Shown one piece after another: positions 15,902-23,310 of a stretch of 23,310 nucleotides of DNA (position 1 is its first letter; every line of letters begins with the position of its first letter). The DNA is from Halieaceae bacterium UBA6060. Lineage in GTDB: Bacteria > Pseudomonadota > Gammaproteobacteria > Pseudomonadales > Halieaceae. The stretch spans positions 1 to 23,310 of the forward strand of contig DIYG01000136.1 of the NCBI GenBank assembly GCA_002428935.1, in the 5' to 3' direction. The notes beneath the pieces are model-generated. The model did no database searches and had not been told where the DNA came from. It saw only the letters and a list, made by a program, of their open reading frames with translations. The position numbers and the translations under genes were made by a program.

Positions 15902-17701
15902 ATGAATCGCAGACAGTTTTTGCGCCACGGGGCGTTCACCACCGCCGCCGGATTGGGACTCGCCCTTCCTCCCTGGGCGCGAAGCGGAGTCTCCACGGAC
16001 TTGCGAGGATTGCGATCTTTGTCTAGTAGCGTTTTTGACCTTACGGTCAACCGCGCACCCTTAACCATAGACGGGCGATCTGGTGCAGGCATTCTGGTCA
16101 ACGATCAACTTCCTGCCCCACTTCTGCGCTGGCGTGAAGGCGATACGGTCACCTTAAGGGTCACCAACAAGCTTCCGGTTGATACTTCGATACATTGGCA
16201 TGGCATCCTGTTGCCCTTCCAAATGGACGGGGTTCCCGGTGTCACCTTCCCCGGCATAGCTCCTGGCGAAACCTTCGTCTACGAATTCCCCCTTCAGCAG
16301 GCCGGCACCTACTGGTATCACAGCCACTCAGGCCTGCAGGAACAAAGCGGACACTACGGTCCCATCATCATAGAAACACGGGACACGGACCCAGACGCGG
16401 CGGAACGCGAGTACGTGATTTTGCTTTCCGATTGGACCTTTGAAGACCCTCACCGGGTCTTCGCCAAGCTGAAGAAGATGAGTGACAACTACAACTTTCA
16501 GCAGCGAACGGTCAGTGAGTTTTTTCGTGACAGTAAGGCCCAGGGGCTTAGAGCAACCGTTGACGAACGGATGATGTGGGGCGCCATGCGGATGAATGCC
16601 GCGGACATCGCCGACGTAACAGGAGCGACCTATACCTATCTTTTGAATGGACATGGGCCCGAAGATAACTGGACCGGCTTGTTTACGCCTGGGGAGCGCG
16701 TCCGCCTGCGTTTCATCAACGCGTCGGCCATGAGCATCTTCAACGTACGTATTCCAGAGTTGCCGATGACAGTGGTTCATGCGGATGGGTTAGCGGTGAA
16801 GCCGGTGGAGACCGACGAGTTTCAGATCGGCGTTGCCGAAACCTTCGATGTAATCGTTGAGCCTCAAAATCAGGCCTACACCTTATTTGCCGAGAGTAAT
16901 GATCGTTCCGGCTACGCCCGGGGTACGCTTACACCCCAGTTAGGAGCAAGCGCAGAGGTTCCCACGTTGCGCTCCCGTCCGACGCTCACCATGAAAGACA
17001 TGGCCATGGACCACGAATCCCACGGCGCCCATAGCGAGAGCCGCGGCGACCACCCGGCGATGAAGCACGAGAACATGGACCATGGATCGATGGATCACGG
17101 CGCCATGGATCACAAGGCCATGGATCACGCGTCCATGAACCACGGTTCGACACCCACAACGGAAACCCAGCAACACCCGCACAAGCGAGGCCCTGGGGTA
17201 GTCGGTCTGGCGATGAATCCGGTGAATCGTCTTGGCGAGCGGCCTCTGGGACTGGCCGACGCTGACCATCGGGTTTTGGTCTACACGGATCTTAAGGCGC
17301 GAGAGCAAAACCCGGATTTGCGCCCCCCAGATCGAGAGTTGGAACTGCATCTGACCAGCAATATGGAACGCTATATGTGGTCCTTCGACGGACTCAAGTT
17401 CTCTGAAGTAGACGAGTCGATAACGCTGTATCGCGATGAGCGGGTGCGCTTAACCCTGGTCAACGACACGATGATGCCTCACCCAATCCACCTTCACGGC
17501 ATGTTCTTTGAAGTTGTTACGGAAGAGAGCGACTACAAGCCGCGCAAACACACCATCGTGGTAAAACCCGGGGAAAAGCTTTCCGTCGATATCACTGCTG
17601 ATGCTGTCGGCGACTGGGCCTTTCACTGCCACCTGCTCTATCACATGCATGCCGGAATGATGCGGGTAGTCTCCGTGGTGGACCAGGAGTCGCCGGTTTG
17701 A
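15902..17701 (+). CDS. copA: Periplasmic multicopper oxidase CopA
   Basis: The 599-residue protein begins with a twin-arginine signal peptide, NRRQFLRHG. Three cupredoxin domains carry the copper ligands HWHG (98-101), YHSHSG (139-144), HPIHLHG (527-533) and HCHLLYHMHAGM (575-586), the last giving the type 1 Cys, His and Met. Between domains 2 and 3 lies a Met/His-rich insert (364-416) with MDHG-type repeats, typical of the CopA/PcoA branch, which binds extra copper and oxidises Cu(I) in the periplasm. ATG 15902 is chosen because it puts the twin Arg at residues 3-4. An in-frame GTG at 15884 would add six residues; AAGGA (15878-15882) is too close to the GTG and too far from the ATG to decide. 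The stop overlaps the copB start. CsoR control is expected. Confidence 0.92.
   Translation: MNRRQFLRHGAFTTAAGLGLALPPWARSGVSTDLRGLRSLSSSVFDLTVNRAPLTIDGRSGAGILVNDQLPAPLLRWREGDTVTLRVTNKLPVDTSIHWHGILLPFQMDGVPGVTFPGIAPGETFVYEFPLQQAGTYWYHSHSGLQEQSGHYGPIIIETRDTDPDAAEREYVILLSDWTFEDPHRVFAKLKKMSDNYNFQQRTVSEFFRDSKAQGLRATVDERMMWGAMRMNAADIADVTGATYTYLLNGHGPEDNWTGLFTPGERVRLRFINASAMSIFNVRIPELPMTVVHADGLAVKPVETDEFQIGVAETFDVIVEPQNQAYTLFAESNDRSGYARGTLTPQLGASAEVPTLRSRPTLTMKDMAMDHESHGAHSESRGDHPAMKHENMDHGSMDHGAMDHKAMDHASMNHGSTPTTETQQHPHKRGPGVVGLAMNPVNRLGERPLGLADADHRVLVYTDLKAREQNPDLRPPDRELELHLTSNMERYMWSFDGLKFSEVDESITLYRDERVRLTLVNDTMMPHPIHLHGMFFEVVTEESDYKPRKHTIVVKPGEKLSVDITADAVGDWAFHCHLLYHMHAGMMRVVSVVDQESPV
17060..17149 (+). 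repeat. Six tandem 15-bp units coding for Met/His-rich pentapeptides in copA
   Basis: Units begin at 17060, 17075, 17090, 17105, 17120 and 17135, each reading ATG-RAN-CAY followed by two variable codons. They encode MKHEN, MDHGS, MDHGA, MDHKA, MDHAS and MNHGS. Met and His at fixed spacing are soft copper ligands. The regular unit length and the preserved reading register point to expansion by in-frame duplication, so copy number may vary between strains. Confidence 0.85.
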
Positions 17702-18468
17702 GCGCGTTACGTACAACGGTGTTTTTGTCTCTGGCCTTCGCAGGGAGCCCGGCGGCAGGCCAGAACGCCGCCGATGCCTACTACGATCCGCAGGCCATGG
17801 CCGCAGCTCGCGCAGCCCTCAAAGAAAGCCATGGGAATCAGATCAACAGCTTGGTCATAGCCGAACGAATGGAGTATAGCCATAGCGATGACAAAGACTC
17901 CTTCGTTTGGGAGGCCCAGGGCTGGGTAGGGACGGATTTACACAAGCTATGGTTTAAAGCCGAGGGCGAGCACCTGGAGGAAGAGGGAACGGAAGAAGCT
18001 GAAGTTCAACTCCTCTACAGCCGTGCCATCAGTCCCTTCTGGGATTTACAGGCAGGCCTTCGCCATGACCTTGAGCCCTCTCCCAACCGAACGCATCTGG
18101 TCCTTGGTGCACAGGGCATGGCCCCATACTGGTTCGAAATGGACACAGCTATGTTTCTCAGCGAGGAGGGGAAGCTCTCAGCACGTGTTGAAGCTGAATA
18201 CGATTTGCGCCTCAGCCAACGCCTTATTCTACAACCGCGACTGGAACTGAACCTGGCTACCTCGGCCGATAGGGAGCTGGGTATTGGTCGAGGTTTCTTC
18301 GACTCCGTAGCGGAAATTCGTCTGCGCTACGAGTTTCGAAGGGAGTTTGCCCCCTACCTGGGCCTGAGTTGGGGAGGAGCCTTTGGAGATACGGCGGATC
18401 TTGTTGAGGAAGGCGGTGGTGATCCGCGGGAACTCTCTATAGTCGCGGGTCTTCGCCTATGGTTTTGA
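17698..18468 (+). CDS. copB: Outer-membrane copper resistance protein CopB
   Basis: The 256-residue product has a Sec signal peptide (about 1-21, ending AAG-Q), then YYDP..MAAAR..L...HG and RMEYSHSDDKDSFVWEAQGWVGTD, which is the characteristic opening of the CopB/PcoB domain. Alternating amphipathic strands and a terminal Phe (RLWF) indicate an outer-membrane beta-barrel. It lacks the N-terminal Met-rich repeats of Pseudomonas CopB; in this locus the copper-binding repeats lie in CopA instead. The TTG start overlaps the copA stop in TTGA, and AGGAG lies 8 nt upstream, so copA and copB are coupled. No copC or copD follows. The 3' end overlaps the tail of the oppositely oriented HAD phosphatase gene by 12 bp. 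Confidence 0.9.
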   Translation: MSALRTTVFLSLAFAGSPAAGQNAADAYYDPQAMAAARAALKESHGNQINSLVIAERMEYSHSDDKDSFVWEAQGWVGTDLHKLWFKAEGEHLEEEGTEEAEVQLLYSRAISPFWDLQAGLRHDLEPSPNRTHLVLGAQGMAPYWFEMDTAMFLSEEGKLSARVEAEYDLRLSQRLILQPRLELNLATSADRELGIGRGFFDSVAEIRLRYEFRREFAPYLGLSWGGAFGDTADLVEEGGGDPRELSIVAGLRLWF

Positions 18469-19437
18469 AGCAGGCCAAATACGGCGCCAATCCTCAGCCA
18501 TATCAACGATGACCCACCCCCGCTGTGGTCCCTCGTCCAAACCTCGACGAAGAGTACCCACGGGGCCTTCTCGATCATAAGCAAACTCCCGCTCGCCATC
18601 GGTGTGATGCACGATCAACCCGAAAAACGGTCCGTTACCCGAATCTCCGTAGTCCAACATCTGAAAATCCCCATCGGAGTTGCCCGCGATGAAAATAGGC
18701 TTGGCGCCGATATGTAAATCGATCGCCACGGGCTTGCCGGCTTTGTCATCGATAAACTCGATACCCGGTTCTTTGATCAACTGCTGCGTGTCTTCGCGGT
18801 AGCTCACCGATGCCCTGGAGCCCACCACCTGATGGGGCGGAATCTGGTACGCATCAGCGGCAAAAGCGCGAATAAAGTGAATACCCCCTCCGGAGACAAT
18901 CCAGGTCGCAAAGCCTTCATCACGAAGGTATCGCAGCAGTTCCAACATAGGTTGGTAGAGCATCTCGTCATAGGGCAAACCAGTTTGAGGATGGCGTGCG
19001 CTGGCAAGCCAGGCCATCACATCACGCTGAAACTCATCCACCGTCACTCCAGCATGACTGACCGCAAAAATCTCGAGAAGACCTTCTTCACCCGATGCCA
19101 AAACACCGCGCGTGTCACCCTGGGCCCCCGCTCGTAAGGCCGGGCTGGTAAGCATTTCGGGATCAGCCTCCGCCTTTTCCTTCAGGCGATCCAGGGCGTA
19201 GATCAACTGAAAGTACATGGGCTGCTCTGCCCACAAGGTCCCATCGTTATCGAAGGCCGCGATACGCGCCTTGGGAGGGACGTAGTCCTCCGACGAAGGG
19301 TCCGTAACGCGCTCTACAAAGCTTATGATTGAAGCTTTCGCTTCACGGTTGTTCCAGGAAGGCAGGGGGTCGGCATAGACGGGGCTTGCCAAAACAACGC
19401 CGATAACAAGGTTTCGAAAAACTCCAAGGAATGTCAT
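18457..19437 (-). CDS. Exported HAD-superfamily phosphatase
   Basis: The 326-residue protein has a Sec signal peptide (about 1-22, VYA-D). The HAD motifs are FDNDGTLW (62-69; D63 and D65), VSGGG (181-185; S182) as motif II, a Lys in DDKAGK (232 or 235) as motif III, and GNSDGDFQM (252-260; D255 and D257) as motif IV. The long insert between motifs I and II is a helical cap. The DNDGTLW signature is that of a phosphoserine-phosphatase-like group often called haloacid dehalogenase-like hydrolase; a periplasmic phosphomonoesterase is likely. ATG 19437 is preferred over GTG 19443 because GGAG then lies 7 nt upstream. It follows phoD by about 45 bp and would complete a phosphate-scavenging operon. 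A short stem could hide the ribosome binding site. The substrate is unknown. Confidence 0.86.
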   Translation of the reverse strand: MTFLGVFRNLVIGVVLASPVYADPLPSWNNREAKASIISFVERVTDPSSEDYVPPKARIAAFDNDGTLWAEQPMYFQLIYALDRLKEKAEADPEMLTSPALRAGAQGDTRGVLASGEEGLLEIFAVSHAGVTVDEFQRDVMAWLASARHPQTGLPYDEMLYQPMLELLRYLRDEGFATWIVSGGGIHFIRAFAADAYQIPPHQVVGSRASVSYREDTQQLIKEPGIEFIDDKAGKPVAIDLHIGAKPIFIAGNSDGDFQMLDYGDSGNGPFFGLIVHHTDGEREFAYDREGPVGTLRRGLDEGPQRGWVIVDMAEDWRRIWPASKP

Positions 19438-19482
19438 AGCCACGCTCCGTTTGTCCGCCGGAGGAGTCTAACAGGTCAATGC

Positions 19483-21051
19483 TTAGGCCTTGTCTGCTTT
19501 GAGGATTTCGCCGTCATCCGCGGCAATGGAAAAGCTAGCCAGGGAATTGCAAGCGGTCCTCTTCGCAGTGACATCGTCGACGACTCGCAAGTCGACATCG
19601 ATTCGCTCTCTACCGACATCCACCAGGGTGTAACCTCGGTAACGGTTGTCGAAAAACTTCATGTCCGGGTTTAGGGCTCGATTGTCCTGAGCCGTACGAT
19701 AACGCTCCTCTCCACCGCCTCCCGCGGAAATCGATGTAGTGACGATCTCGCTGATGAGCACAGACTCTCCTTGAAGAGGGTCTGTAGCTCCCATGGTGCC
19801 CAAATAATAGGCATGGATGTTCCCGGCGAGAGAGATCACGTTAGGTATCTTACGATTCGAGATGTGCTTCAAAATTCGCTGCCGATTCGCGGGGTAGTTA
19901 TCCCAACTATCGGTCTCGAAGTCGGCTTGATCCTGTGTTCCTCGGTTAAAGGGGGCAAAGACCGTGGTTTGGCCAATAGCCGACCAGACACAGCCATGAG
20001 TACCGAAATGTTCAAAGAACCAGGCTTCCTGCTCACCTCCCAACAGGCTACGCCGCGGATCATCGATTCCCTCGCAGGGTGTAAAACTTAGGGAGCCATC
20101 ACCATTGCACACGGGCAGATCTCGATAAGAGCGAACATCCAGCAGGTTCAACTCCAGCAGGTCTCCGATTACTACCTGATCGTACAGCGGTCTTTCTCGC
20201 CCGTCGTACAACGCGGCCGAGGCCCTCAGGGGCATATGTTCTAGATAGGCCCGGCGGCCCACTTCCACTCTCGATAAATGGCCGTGTTCCGGCGGCCCCG
20301 TGTTGTACGGCGAGGGCAGATAGTGAGCGGCCCCCCAATCATTCACTACTTCGTGGTCGTCCCAGATGATGACCCAGGGCGCGACGGCATGAGCCTGTTG
20401 GAGCGCTTGATCACTCCGATACAAGGCGTACAAAGCCCGATATTGATCCAGGGTGAAAGCCTCATCCCATGGAAAGGGGCTGGGCCGCACCGCGCCTGGT
20501 GCTGTTTCGTAGATGTAGTCTCCCGTCTGAAACACCAAGTCGGGTTTCTGGGCCACGAGATCGACATAGGCGTTGAAGTAGCCTACCGAATACTCCTGAC
20601 AAGAAGTAAGCGCCATCCGCAGACCATCGCTACGACTACCCGGGGACGGTAAGGTCCGTGTGCGCCCGGCGGAGCTCACTTCTCCTTGAAACTTAAAGCG
20701 GTAGAAGTACTCCGTATCGGGAAGCAGCCCGTCCAGAAAAACATGCACGCAGTAAGCTAGTTCCGCTCGCGCCGCCACCCTCCCCTGGTTTTCTAGGTGC
20801 TCGAACATCGGGTCTCGAGAGACTTGCCACAGCACGTCCTGGGTTTGCCCCAGAGAGCGCTCGACGGAGTCACCGCAGAGACGAGTCCAAAGCACCACGC
20901 TGTGATCTCGGGGATCCCCGGATGCTACGCCCAGAGCGAAGCATCCTGAAGACGCAGCCAGGGATTGCGTATTCGCGCCTACGCGAGGCCAGGCGTGTCC
21001 CGCCGCAAGGATTGCCGGGCTGGCCTTAAGTAGTTGTCGGCGAGAGATCAC
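19483..21051 (-). CDS. phoD: PhoD-family alkaline phosphatase/phosphodiesterase
   Basis: The 522-residue protein has a twin-arginine signal peptide (SRRQLLKAS), an N-terminal Ig-like PhoD domain (about 35-135, with GVASGDPRDHSVVLWTRL) and a metallophosphatase domain. Expected metal or phosphate motifs are SCQ (150-152), GDYIYE (177-182), WDDHE (230-234) and W387 in DSWDNYP. At the last motif it has GNIH (410-413) where I recall PhoD having GD.H, so a metal-bridging Asp seems to be Asn. PhoD enzymes use Fe(III) and Ca to split phosphodiesters and monoesters outside the cytoplasm. The GTG start overlaps the receptor stop in GTGA and has no ribosome binding site of its own, so it depends on translational coupling. 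The neighbours suggest organic phosphate uptake and cleavage. Confidence 0.88.
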   Translation of the reverse strand: MISRRQLLKASPAILAAGHAWPRVGANTQSLAASSGCFALGVASGDPRDHSVVLWTRLCGDSVERSLGQTQDVLWQVSRDPMFEHLENQGRVAARAELAYCVHVFLDGLLPDTEYFYRFKFQGEVSSAGRTRTLPSPGSRSDGLRMALTSCQEYSVGYFNAYVDLVAQKPDLVFQTGDYIYETAPGAVRPSPFPWDEAFTLDQYRALYALYRSDQALQQAHAVAPWVIIWDDHEVVNDWGAAHYLPSPYNTGPPEHGHLSRVEVGRRAYLEHMPLRASAALYDGRERPLYDQVVIGDLLELNLLDVRSYRDLPVCNGDGSLSFTPCEGIDDPRRSLLGGEQEAWFFEHFGTHGCVWSAIGQTTVFAPFNRGTQDQADFETDSWDNYPANRQRILKHISNRKIPNVISLAGNIHAYYLGTMGATDPLQGESVLISEIVTTSISAGGGGEERYRTAQDNRALNPDMKFFDNRYRGYTLVDVGRERIDVDLRVVDDVTAKRTACNSLASFSIAADDGEILKADKA

Positions 21052-23186
21052 AGGTTTTGATAGGTCAGAGTAATGCCGTAGGTCCGCGGTGGCCCAAAGT
21101 ACTCGGCAATGGCTCCCGACGTGCCCCGAATTCGCACAAAGTCCTCGTCGGCCAGGTTCTTGCCCCAGGCCTGCAAGGCCCAGCGGCCATCATCCCACTC
21201 CCAGCCAATGCGTCCGTTGAGTAATGAATAACTGTCGATATGAAACTCAGGCACATTGCTCGCCCCGGTGAAATAGTCGTCCTGAAAAGTGTAGCTCAGG
21301 CCAGCGGTGAGCGTGTTTGCGCCAATGGGCTTCACATAGTCAAACAGCAGGGAGAAGCTGTTTTCCGGAGCCTGCTGTAACTGGTTGCCACTAAAATCCG
21401 CGCCCCCCGGTATTTGAAATTCGTCGTAGGTGGCATCGAGATAGGAGTAGTTACTGCGCACAAGAAGCTCGTCGGTCACCGCCCAGGAAAGCTCCAACTC
21501 GATACCTTCCATGGTGGCCTCGGAGGCGTTGAAGATACTGAAAAAACTACCCGGTAGAAGAAATCCCTCCTGCTTGTCTTCATATTCCTGATGGAATAGA
21601 GTCGCGTTGAAGGTCACCCGATCATCCAGCCACTGAGATTTCATCCCAAGCTCGTAGGCCGTGATCGTCTCAGGCTCAAAGCCAAGTTCAATGGCATCAA
21701 CGTTATTGGTTTCCGTGTTGAAGCCACCTGCCGTGAACCCCTCCGTGCGACTGACAAACACCGTCAATCCATCGTTTACAAACCAGGAGGCGGTAAGCCT
21801 CGACGTAAATTCACTGAAGTCATCCGATGGCGAGGTTATGAAGTTGTTATCGTTATTGTTGTTGTCAATGAAGTCGACGCGGACGTCCTTTTCTTCGTAG
21901 GTGTATCGACCGCCAAAACTGACCTCAAAATCATCGCCCAGGCGATAGCTTAAGTCTCCGTACAGGGCGTAGCTGGTCGTGTCCGCCACGACATCGAATT
22001 GACGATCTATGAATCGAGCATTTCCATTGATACCCAGCAACACGTCACCGAGGAATCGATCGGTTTCTTCGCGGTAATAGTAGGCGCCGACGACATAATC
22101 GAAATGCTCGCTGACCGCGCTCACAAAGCGAAACTCTTGAGAGAACGACGTCGGCTCATCCTGATCGTCCTTCAGGAACTGCACACTGACCGATGGAAGG
22201 GTGACATCCGCGGCACCCAGACTGTACAACTCCTGGGAATCTGATTGCCGATAGGCGGTGATGGACTGGACCGTGCCGCTATCTAGCGACCAGTCCACGT
22301 GTGCCGAAACCCCAGCAATGTCTCTCTCATAGTCCTGGGGAACCCGAAGCTCCGATGTGCGGATATTGCCATCGTTACCCGTTAAATCCGTGCCATCGGA
22401 ACTGGACACAAAGGAGTAGCCCTTGCCGCCGTTTTGATCCCTGGCGTAATCCGCGCTCACCTTGACCTGCAGCGTGTCCGATGGCGCAAACAGCAAGGAG
22501 CCCCTGGCTGTAAGGGAATCAAGGTCTTCAAATTCCTGACCACTAAAGCGGTCGCGATTAAAACCGTCTCGCTTCTGATAGCCAACACTCAGCTTTCCCG
22601 CCATGGTGTCACTCAAGGGTCCTGAGACCAGCCCCGCCGCCTCTACGAGGCTATAGTTTCCCGAACCAATCCTCGCCCTAACCTCACTACGGTCAAAAGA
22701 AGGCTCGCTCGTGTAGATCTGAATAGCCCCAGCGGTGACGTTTCGGCCAAACAGCGTGCCCTGGGGACCCCGCAGTACGGAGACCTGGCGGACGTCGAAC
22801 AACTGGAAAGCACCGGCCGAGTTTCTGGGTATAAACACATCATCGATGAATACGCCCACGGGTTTACTCGCACCCGCTTGAGAGAAGGTATTCATGGCGC
22901 CGCGTACGGCGAAATTCGGCGACGAATTGTTGAAGTTGGACACCACGAGTCCCGGGGTAAAGCGGCCGATGTCATCCAACTCAAAAAAGCGCTCATCGTT
23001 CAGCACGCTTTCACCAAATACCGACCCCGAGACGGGAACATCCTGAAAATTCTCTTCCCGGATCTGCGCCGTAACAATGACCTCCTCGACCCGATCCGGG
23101 GACGGCTCCGTCTGCGCCGTCGCGGCTTGAACAGAAAATATACTGGCGATCAGGGCACCAAAACCCGTTGCTCTTGTTGAGTCCAC
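21048..23186 (-). CDS. TonB-dependent outer-membrane receptor of the phosphatase operon
   Basis: From GTG 23186 the product is 712 residues. Its signal peptide reads STRATGFGALIASIFSVQAA and is probably cut at ATA-Q (24). A TonB box VEEVIVTA (33-40) follows, then a plug with VFIDDVFI and VSVLRGPQGTLFGRN, and a large beta-barrel. GGAGAGGA lies 7 nt before this GTG and a clean signal peptide follows, so I prefer it. However, the same frame stays open upstream to the window edge, so a longer product cannot be excluded. The protein ends in TYQNL, with Leu where outer-membrane barrels usually end in Phe or Trp. It overlaps phoD by 4 nt, which suggests that the ligand is a phosphorylated organic compound released to, or processed by, PhoD and the HAD phosphatase. 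Confidence 0.88.
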   Translation of the reverse strand: MDSTRATGFGALIASIFSVQAATAQTEPSPDRVEEVIVTAQIREENFQDVPVSGSVFGESVLNDERFFELDDIGRFTPGLVVSNFNNSSPNFAVRGAMNTFSQAGASKPVGVFIDDVFIPRNSAGAFQLFDVRQVSVLRGPQGTLFGRNVTAGAIQIYTSEPSFDRSEVRARIGSGNYSLVEAAGLVSGPLSDTMAGKLSVGYQKRDGFNRDRFSGQEFEDLDSLTARGSLLFAPSDTLQVKVSADYARDQNGGKGYSFVSSSDGTDLTGNDGNIRTSELRVPQDYERDIAGVSAHVDWSLDSGTVQSITAYRQSDSQELYSLGAADVTLPSVSVQFLKDDQDEPTSFSQEFRFVSAVSEHFDYVVGAYYYREETDRFLGDVLLGINGNARFIDRQFDVVADTTSYALYGDLSYRLGDDFEVSFGGRYTYEEKDVRVDFIDNNNNDNNFITSPSDDFSEFTSRLTASWFVNDGLTVFVSRTEGFTAGGFNTETNNVDAIELGFEPETITAYELGMKSQWLDDRVTFNATLFHQEYEDKQEGFLLPGSFFSIFNASEATMEGIELELSWAVTDELLVRSNYSYLDATYDEFQIPGGADFSGNQLQQAPENSFSLLFDYVKPIGANTLTAGLSYTFQDDYFTGASNVPEFHIDSYSLLNGRIGWEWDDGRWALQAWGKNLADEDFVRIRGTSGAIAEYFGPPRTYGITLTYQNL

Positions 23187-23310
23187 TGCTGAATCCTCTC
23201 CCGCTGTTGTGGCTTCTCGAATCCCTAGTCGGCCCTGCGCATCAAAAAGAGGCTGCAGGCCTGTTTCTTCGAGAAGCCTCACCGCGGCGTCTTTCACGCG
23301 ATACCTTCCT
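23187..23310 (-). other. Open frame upstream of the receptor, resembling the end of an STN domain
   Basis: Reading leftward from the window edge, the receptor frame has no stop for these 124 bases and encodes GRYRVKDAAVRLLEETGL, then QPLFDAQGRLGIREATTAGE. The pattern G-x-[YF]-x-[VL]-x-x-A-x-x-x-L-L-x-x-T-G-L followed by a hydrophobic strand resembles the C-terminal half of the secretin/TonB short N-terminal (STN) domain of transducing receptors and FecR-type proteins. It may belong to an upstream gene, or the receptor may really start further upstream. The length is too short for certainty. Confidence 0.5.

Overview
The window looks like chromosomal DNA of a free-living, probably marine, aerobic Gammaproteobacterium. 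The organism guess rests on two large TonB-dependent receptors with EEVTVTA/EEVIVTA-type TonB boxes, a CopAB copper system, two Tat-type exported proteins and moderately high GC. The OM60/NOR5 (Halieaceae) or Cellvibrionales neighbourhood fits best, but this is inference. I see no rRNA, tRNA, insertion sequence, integrase or CRISPR array. The genes are densely packed.

Region 1 (1-8968) is one divergent locus. Leftward from about 7.6 kb run a TonB-dependent receptor, hyuA, hyuB, an NCS1 permease and the first third of a prolidase-type peptidase (PepQ), which leaves the window. Rightward run an XRE-cupin regulator and a divergent cytoplasmic cyclophilin. The 212-bp divergent spacer carries a perfect TTGACA box, a 12-bp AT palindrome and three TTAACC motifs. 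HyuA/HyuB belong to the ATP-dependent lactam/hydantoin/oxoproline ring-opening family, and NCS1 is the family of the hydantoin transporter Mhp1, so the locus reads as uptake and ring opening of a cyclic amide. The added prolidase and prolyl isomerase suggest a specific hypothesis: catabolism of proline-containing cyclic dipeptides.

Region 2 (9025-15437) has five rightward genes of mixed function: an MscS-type channel with a C-terminal coiled coil, a TM2-domain membrane protein, a small HAD phosphatase, an exported M28 metallopeptidase, and a 642-residue protein of an uncharacterised family. I recall that family as DUF4914. By eye the protein aligns with GTP-type PEP carboxykinase, including the metal-binding Lys, His and Asp and a P-loop.

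Region 3 (15559-18468) is a copper-resistance module: csoR divergent from copA-copB, with a G/C-tract inverted repeat typical of CsoR operators between them. CopA carries six tandem 15-bp Met/His repeat units.

Region 4 (18457-23310) is a leftward operon: a TonB-dependent receptor, a PhoD-type phosphodiesterase/phosphatase (4-nt overlap) and a periplasmic HAD phosphatase. It is probably for scavenging phosphate from organic phosphates. At the right edge the receptor frame stays open upstream of its signal peptide and reads into what looks like the end of an STN signalling domain. Apart from the 212-bp divergent spacer, the intergenic stretches are under 190 bp. The longest of these (13324-13508) holds only weak hairpins and a good ribosome binding site for the next gene.
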